Part shown: in pieces, positions 34,339-37,971 of the stretch | How positions within the stretch are numbered: the first letter of the stretch is position 1 | Layout: the number at the start of each line of letters is the position of its first letter | Position numbers and translations under genes: made by a program | Notes under the pieces: generated by a model | What the model saw: the letters and a program-made list of their open reading frames with translations, nothing else | Databases searched by the model: none | What the model was told of the DNA's origin: nothing | Source: Geodermatophilus sp. DF01-2 | GTDB lineage: Bacteria > Actinomycetota > Actinomycetes > Mycobacteriales > Geodermatophilaceae | DNA: 37,971 nt | Assembly (NCBI RefSeq): GCF_004571065.1 | Contig: NZ_SPQN01000043.1 | Location: 1-37,971 of the forward strand | Reading direction: 5' to 3'

Positions 34339-34868
34339 AGGTCGAGCAGCCCCTCGGGCGGGTCCACGACGAGGAAACCGCCGGCCAGGTCGACGGTCGG
34401 CACGATCGCCGTGACGAACGGCACGAGCAGCTGTCCACCCTCGTCCCGGCGGACGACGAGCAGGTCGGCGCCCTCGTGCCGCACGGCGTCGACCGTGCCG
34501 AGCCCCGCGCCGTCGGGCAACTGCGCGCGCAGACCGACCAGCTGGTGGTCGTAGAAGACGTCGGGGTCGTCGAGCGCGGGCAGCTCGGCCACCGGGACGA
34601 GCAGTTCGGTGTTGCGGAGGAGCTCGGCCGCCTCGCGGGTGTCGACGCCCTCGATCTGCAGCAGGAGGACCTCACGGTGCCAGCGGCGACCGGCGACGGT
34701 GAGCCGCCCGCGGTCGGCGGGGTCGGTACGCAGCAGCGCGCCCGGGGTGAACCGGAGGTCCGGGTCGTCGGTGCGGACCTCGACGGTGACCTCACCACGG
34801 ACACCGTGGGGCCGGCCGATGCGGCCGACCACCACGGTGTCGGGGGGGTCGTCTGGCTCTGCCTTCAC
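34335..34868 (-). CDS. rimM: Ribosome maturation factor RimM
   Basis: Helps assemble the 30S head with S19. 177 residues from GTG 34868. Two domains: N-terminal [28 protein letters not shown], and a C-terminal PRC-barrel ([66 protein letters not shown]). The stop overlaps the trmD start (ATGA-type overlap at 34335-34338). Normal length. Confidence 0.96.
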   Translation of the reverse strand: MKAEPDDPPDTVVVGRIGRPHGVRGEVTVEVRTDDPDLRFTPGALLRTDPADRGRLTVAGRRWHREVLLLQIEGVDTREAAELLRNTELLVPVAELPALDDPDVFYDHQLVGLRAQLPDGAGLGTVDAVRHEGADLLVVRRDEGGQLLVPFVTAIVPTVDLAGGFLVVDPPEGLLDL

Positions 34869-34892
34869 CAGATGGCGCTCAGAGAGAGGCGC

Positions 34893-35129
34893 TCAGCGCC
34901 CGTCGGTGTCGACGACATCGACCCGCAGGCCGCGACCGCCGACGCCGGTCATCACCGTGCGCAGCGCCTTGGCGGTGCGGCCGCCACGGCCGATGACCTT
35001 GCCGAGGTCGTCGGGGTGCACCCGGACCTCGAGGGTCTTGCCGCGGCGGTTGCCGATCAGGTCGACCGTGACGTCCTCGGGGTGGTCGACGATGCCCTTG
35101 ACCAGGTGCTCGAGCGCCTCTTCGAGCAC
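34893..35129 (-). CDS. khpA: KH-domain RNA-binding protein KhpA
   Basis: 78 residues from GTG 35129: LEEALEHLVKGIVDHPEDVTVDLIGNRRGKTLEVRVHPDDLGKVIGRGGRTAKALRTVMTG. A single KH domain with the GxxG loop in IGRGGR. KhpA forms a pair with KhpB/EloR in many Gram-positives and affects RNA metabolism and cell elongation. It sits three bases after rpsP and 24 bases before rimM, in the canonical operon. Confidence 0.95.
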   Translation of the reverse strand: MLEEALEHLVKGIVDHPEDVTVDLIGNRRGKTLEVRVHPDDLGKVIGRGGRTAKALRTVMTGVGGRGLRVDVVDTDGR

Positions 35130-35132
35130 TGG

Positions 35133-35573
35133 TTACTCGGCGGGCGTCTCGGCGGCGGCGTCGGTCGCAGCCGCGTCGTCGGCCTTGGCGGCGGCCTTCT
35201 TCCTCGGGGTGGTCGCGCCGACGGCCGGCTCCTCACCGGCGGTGCGGACGGCCTCCTCGTAGAGGGCCTTCTTGTCCGGCTTCGGAGCGGCGACCTTCAT
35301 GGGCGGCGGGGCCGGCTCGCCCTTGAACTTCTGCCAGTCACCGGTGACCCGGAAGATGGCGGCGACGGGCTCGGTCGGCTGCGCGCCGACGCCCAACCAG
35401 TACTGCGCCCGCTCGGTGTCGACCTCGATGAAGGACGGGTCCTCCTTCGGGTGGTACTTGCCGATCGTCTCGATGACGCGACCCTCGCGCTTGGTGCGGG
35501 AGTCGGCGACGACGATGCGGTAGTACGGAGCGCGCATCTTGCCCAGGCGCATGAGCTTGATCTTGGTGGCCAC
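35133..35573 (-). CDS. rpsP: 30S ribosomal protein S16
   Basis: 146 residues from GTG 35573 ([46 protein letters not shown], then [29 protein letters not shown]). The first 85 residues are the S16 fold; the remaining 60 are an Ala/Lys/Glu-rich tail as in other actinobacteria. The frame is open upstream to 35831, but that part reads a hairpin repeat and shows no similarity, so it was excluded. ffh, which often precedes rpsP, is not next to it here; proS is. Confidence 0.95.
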   Translation of the reverse strand: MATKIKLMRLGKMRAPYYRIVVADSRTKREGRVIETIGKYHPKEDPSFIEVDTERAQYWLGVGAQPTEPVAAIFRVTGDWQKFKGEPAPPPMKVAAPKPDKKALYEEAVRTAGEEPAVGATTPRKKAAAKADDAAATDAAAETPAE

Positions 35574-35743
35574 GGTGGGTGGTGTTCTCCTCGAACGCAG
35601 GTCGTGTGCCCGCCCGGCACGACGCGTGGGGGTACGCCGGGGGGCGGTGCGGCTGGACACGGCCGGCAACGGTGAGAGGGCCGCCCACCGCCGTGTTCGA
35701 CCGACCATTGTGCCAGACGCGCGGAAGCCGTCCGCGGCCAGCG

Positions 35744-35870
35744 CGGACGGCCCCGTCCAGAGGCTCGCGCCGAGCTTGCGAGAGAAGGAACCCGCTCCTC
35801 CTCGAAGGGCCCCGTCCCTCTCACCGCGCACGGGCTCGCGGCGAGTCTCCGGACGGGGCCCGGAGCGGTC
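35744..35870. repeat. Composite hairpin repeat copy K, between proS and rpsP
   Basis: GGGCCCCGTCC (35807-35817) pairs perfectly with GGACGGGGCCC (35851-35861), 11 bp. A second module (GGCCCCGTCCAGAGGCTCGCGCCGAGCTTGCGAGAG) lies beside it at 35748-35783. On the minus strand the first arm follows the proS stop by about ten bases. The 298 bases between proS and rpsP contain this and presumably the rpsP promoter. Confidence 0.85.
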
Positions 35871-35871
35871 T

Positions 35872-37620
35872 TCAGCCCCGGACGGCGGCCAGCACCCGAG
35901 CGGCCGCCTCGCCGACCGGCACCTCCTCGCGCTGCCCCGTGGCCCGGTCGCGCAGCTCCAGGACGCCGTCGGCGAGCCCGCGGCCCACGGTGACGATGGT
36001 CGGCATCCCCAGCAGCTCGGCGTCCTTGAACTTCACCCCGGGAGAGACCTTGGGGCGGTCGTCGTAGAGGACGGTGAGCCCGGCGGCGACCAACTCGTGG
36101 GCGAGGCACTCAGCGGCCTCGAAGACCCCGGCGTCCTTGCCGGTGGCGACCACGTGCACGTCGGCCGGTGCCACTTCGCGCGGCCACACCAGGCCCAGCT
36201 CGTCGTGGGTCGACTCGGCGATGGCCGCGACGGCCCGGGAGACGCCGATGCCGTACGAGCCCATCGTGACCGTGATCAGCTTGCCGTTCTCGTCGAGCAC
36301 CTTCAGGTCCAGCGCCTCGGCGTACTTGCGGCCGAGCTGGAAGATGTGGCCCATCTCCACGCCGCGGGCCAGTTCGAGCGGGCCGGAGCCGTCGGGCGCC
36401 GGGTCACCGGCGAGCACCTCGGCGGCCTCGATCACGCCGTCCCAGGCGAAGTCCCGGCCGGCGACCAGGTCGAACACGTGCTTGCCCGCTTCGTTGGCGC
36501 CGGTGACCCACCGGGTGCCGCGCACGACCCGCGGGTCGACCAGGTAGCGGACGCCCGACTCGCTGTCGGCGCCGAGCACCTGCGGGCCGATGTAGCCCTT
36601 GACCAGCGCCGGGTGGTCCTCGAAGTCGGCGAAGGGCTCGACCTCGGCGGGCGCGACCTGCGCCTCGAGCCGCTTGAGGTCGACCTCGCGGTCACCGGGG
36701 ACGCCGATGGCGAGCGGCTCTCGGGTGCCGTCGGGGTGCACCAGGGTGACGACGACGTTCTTCAGCGTCGAGGCGGCCGTGTAGCCGGCGTCCGGGAACA
36801 GCTGGCGCGCGACGGCGACCAGCGTCTCGATGGTCGGGGTGTCGGGGGTGTCCTCGACGTGGGCGTCGGGCAGACCCTCCAGCGGGATCTCGTCGGGGAC
36901 GACGGTGGCCACCGCCTCCACGTTGGCCGCGTAGCCGCCGGCCGAGCGGACGAAGGTGTCCTCGCCGATCGGCGTCGGGTGAAGGAACTCCTCGCTCTTG
37001 GACCCGCCCATGGCCCCGGACATCGCCGAGACGATGACGTACTCGAGGCCCAGCCGGTCGAAGATCCGGATGTAGGCGTCGCGGTGGGCGGCGTAGCTCT
37101 TGTCCAGCCCGGCGTCGTCGACGTCGAAGGAGTAGCTGTCCTTCATCGTGAACTCGCGACCGCGGAAGAGCCCGGCCCGTGGCCGCGCCTCGTCCCGGTA
37201 CTTCGTCTGGATCTGGTAGAGCGAGAGCGGCAGGTCCTTGTACGAGGAGTACAGGTCCTTGACCAGGAGCGTGAACATCTCCTCGTGGGTGGGGCCGAGG
37301 AGGAAGTCGTTGCCGCGGCGGTCCTGCAGCCGGAACAGGTTCGGCCCGTACTCGGTCCAGCGGCCGGTCGCCTCGTAGGGCTCGCGCGGCAGCAGGGCCG
37401 GGAAGTGCACCTCCTGGGCGCCCATCCGGTCCATCTCCTCGCGGACGATCCGCTCGACGTTGCGGAACACCCGGTAGCCCAGCGGCAGCCAGGTGAACCC
37501 GCCCGGCGCAGCCCGCCGGACGTAGCCGGCCCGCACCAGCAGGCGGTGGCTGGGGACCTCGGCGTCGGCCGGGTCGTCGCGCAGCGTGCGCAGGAACAGC
37601 GTGGACATCCGCAACAGCAC
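35872..37620 (-). CDS. proS: Prolyl-tRNA synthetase, bacterial type
   Basis: Charges tRNA-Pro. 582 residues from GTG 37620; ATG 37608 ([32 protein letters not shown]) is an alternative, but family members have a few residues before it. Class II motifs: motif 2 [27 protein letters not shown], and motif 3 [17 protein letters not shown]. The INS editing domain is inserted between them (about 225-395, [33 protein letters not shown]), and the C-terminal anticodon domain ends VLAAVRG. In M. tuberculosis proS is next to nusA; here it lies upstream of rpsP. Confidence 0.96.
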   Translation of the reverse strand: MLLRMSTLFLRTLRDDPADAEVPSHRLLVRAGYVRRAAPGGFTWLPLGYRVFRNVERIVREEMDRMGAQEVHFPALLPREPYEATGRWTEYGPNLFRLQDRRGNDFLLGPTHEEMFTLLVKDLYSSYKDLPLSLYQIQTKYRDEARPRAGLFRGREFTMKDSYSFDVDDAGLDKSYAAHRDAYIRIFDRLGLEYVIVSAMSGAMGGSKSEEFLHPTPIGEDTFVRSAGGYAANVEAVATVVPDEIPLEGLPDAHVEDTPDTPTIETLVAVARQLFPDAGYTAASTLKNVVVTLVHPDGTREPLAIGVPGDREVDLKRLEAQVAPAEVEPFADFEDHPALVKGYIGPQVLGADSESGVRYLVDPRVVRGTRWVTGANEAGKHVFDLVAGRDFAWDGVIEAAEVLAGDPAPDGSGPLELARGVEMGHIFQLGRKYAEALDLKVLDENGKLITVTMGSYGIGVSRAVAAIAESTHDELGLVWPREVAPADVHVVATGKDAGVFEAAECLAHELVAAGLTVLYDDRPKVSPGVKFKDAELLGMPTIVTVGRGLADGVLELRDRATGQREEVPVGEAAARVLAAVRG

Positions 37621-37675
37621 GGACCGAGTCTCCCAGGCGTGCCCGCACGGTCGCGGGTGGGTTTGTCACCACGCG
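37621..37675 (-). promoter_or_regulatory. Short leader upstream of proS
   Basis: The 55 bases between the proS start and the 86-bp tandem array are unique sequence. The proS promoter must lie here, inside the array, or beyond the window. No clear hexamers seen. Confidence 0.35.
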
Positions 37676-37971
37676 GGCTCAGCACGCGCCGGGTACGGCT
37701 CGTGGCCGCGGTGGCCCGGTCGCGGGGGCCCGCAGGGTCTCCCGACCGGGACACGGGCAACGGCTCAGCACGCGCCGGGTACGGCTCGTGGCCGCGGTGG
37801 CCCGGTCGCGGGGGCCCGCAGGGTCTCCCGACCGGGACACGGGCAACGGCTCAGCACGCGCCGGGTACGGCTCGTGGCCGCGGTGGCCCGGTCGCGGGGG
37901 CCCGCAGGGTCTCCCGACCGGGACACGGGCAACGGCTCAGCACGCGCCGGGTACGGCTCGTGGCCGCGGTG
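37676..37971. repeat. 86-bp tandem repeat, at least 3.4 identical copies, continuing past the window
   Basis: AGCACGCGCCGGGTACGG recurs at 37681, 37767, 37853 and 37939, a period of exactly 86. The three full units I compared are identical. Each unit contains CCCGGTCG and CGACCGGG (37715-37722 with 37743-37750 in the first), an 8-bp stem with a 20-base loop. 86 is not a multiple of three, and no gene reads through it, so it is non-coding. It begins about 56 bases upstream of the proS start. Confidence 0.95.

Noticed and set aside
35133-35831. Long N-terminal extension of S16
   Set aside because: The frame is open only because the hairpin repeat and leader lack stops. S16 similarity begins at GTG 35573.
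37676-37971. CRISPR array
   Set aside because: The units are directly adjacent and fully identical over 86 bp. There are no short repeats separated by variable spacers and no cas genes.

Overview
This window looks like chromosome of a very high-GC actinobacterium. Codon use is strongly GC3-biased, GTG starts and 4-base ATGA/GTGA overlaps are common, and the gene order follows the nusA-to-rpsP segment that I recall from Mycobacterium tuberculosis (nusA, rimP, DUF4439, penicillin-binding lipoprotein, GNAT, ispG, rip1, dxr, DUF2631, rlmN, cdsA, frr, pyrH, tsf, rpsB, M23, xerC, dprA, yifB, yraN, DUF2469, rnhB, lepB, rplS, trmD, rimM, KH, rpsP). A WhiG/FliA sigma factor beside rpsB, as in Streptomyces, and the general protein flavour suggest Geodermatophilaceae (Blastococcus, Geodermatophilus or Modestobacter). 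That family assignment is inference. No rRNA, tRNA, CRISPR or prophage was seen.

Layout. 1-1627: rimP-nusA on the minus strand, with nusA cut by the window edge. 1849-3840: three plus-strand genes (lipoprotein, DUF4439, hemerythrin-like). 3726-7745: minus-strand ispG, GNAT and MecA-like PBP lipoprotein. 7864-10236: an accessory island (Uma2 nuclease, hairpin repeat, IS4-type element) that separates ispG from rip1. 10237-12811: dxr-rip1. 13048-18172: DUF2631, VIT1, rlmN, a TrmH-family methyltransferase, PPK2 and a DUF952/GNAT reading frame. 18139-22769: rpsB-tsf-pyrH-frr-cdsA. 23078-23593: divergent M23 protein. 23596-30225: xerC, whiG, a monooxygenase-like gene, and yraN-yifB-dprA plus rnhB-DUF2469. 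30595-32955: an atypical LuxR regulator, lepB and rplS. 33101-35573: a broken NUDIX gene and rpsP-khpA-rimM-trmD. 35872-37620: proS, followed by an 86-bp tandem repeat that runs off the window.

The genes are mostly core functions: translation (S2, S16, L19, EF-Ts, RRF, ProRS, RimM, RimP), tRNA/rRNA modification (TrmD, RlmN, TrmH family), isoprenoid synthesis (IspG, Dxr), phospholipid synthesis (CdsA), envelope proteolysis and secretion (Rip1, LepB, PBP) and DNA processing (XerC, DprA, YifB, RNase HII).

The most unusual feature is a dispersed GC-rich hairpin family with at least ten loci in 38 kb. Many copies begin within a few bases of a stop codon with a GGACCCC-like motif. The two arms change together between copies (CCCCGTCC/GGACGGGG, CCCCCTGC/GCAGGGGG, CCCCCTCC/GGAGGGGG, GACCCTCCTGC/GCAGGAGGGTC), which argues that the fold is conserved rather than the sequence. 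Copies also lie inside three reading frames (DUF952, the RlmN tail, the hemerythrin tail), and the IS sits exactly at the edge of one copy.
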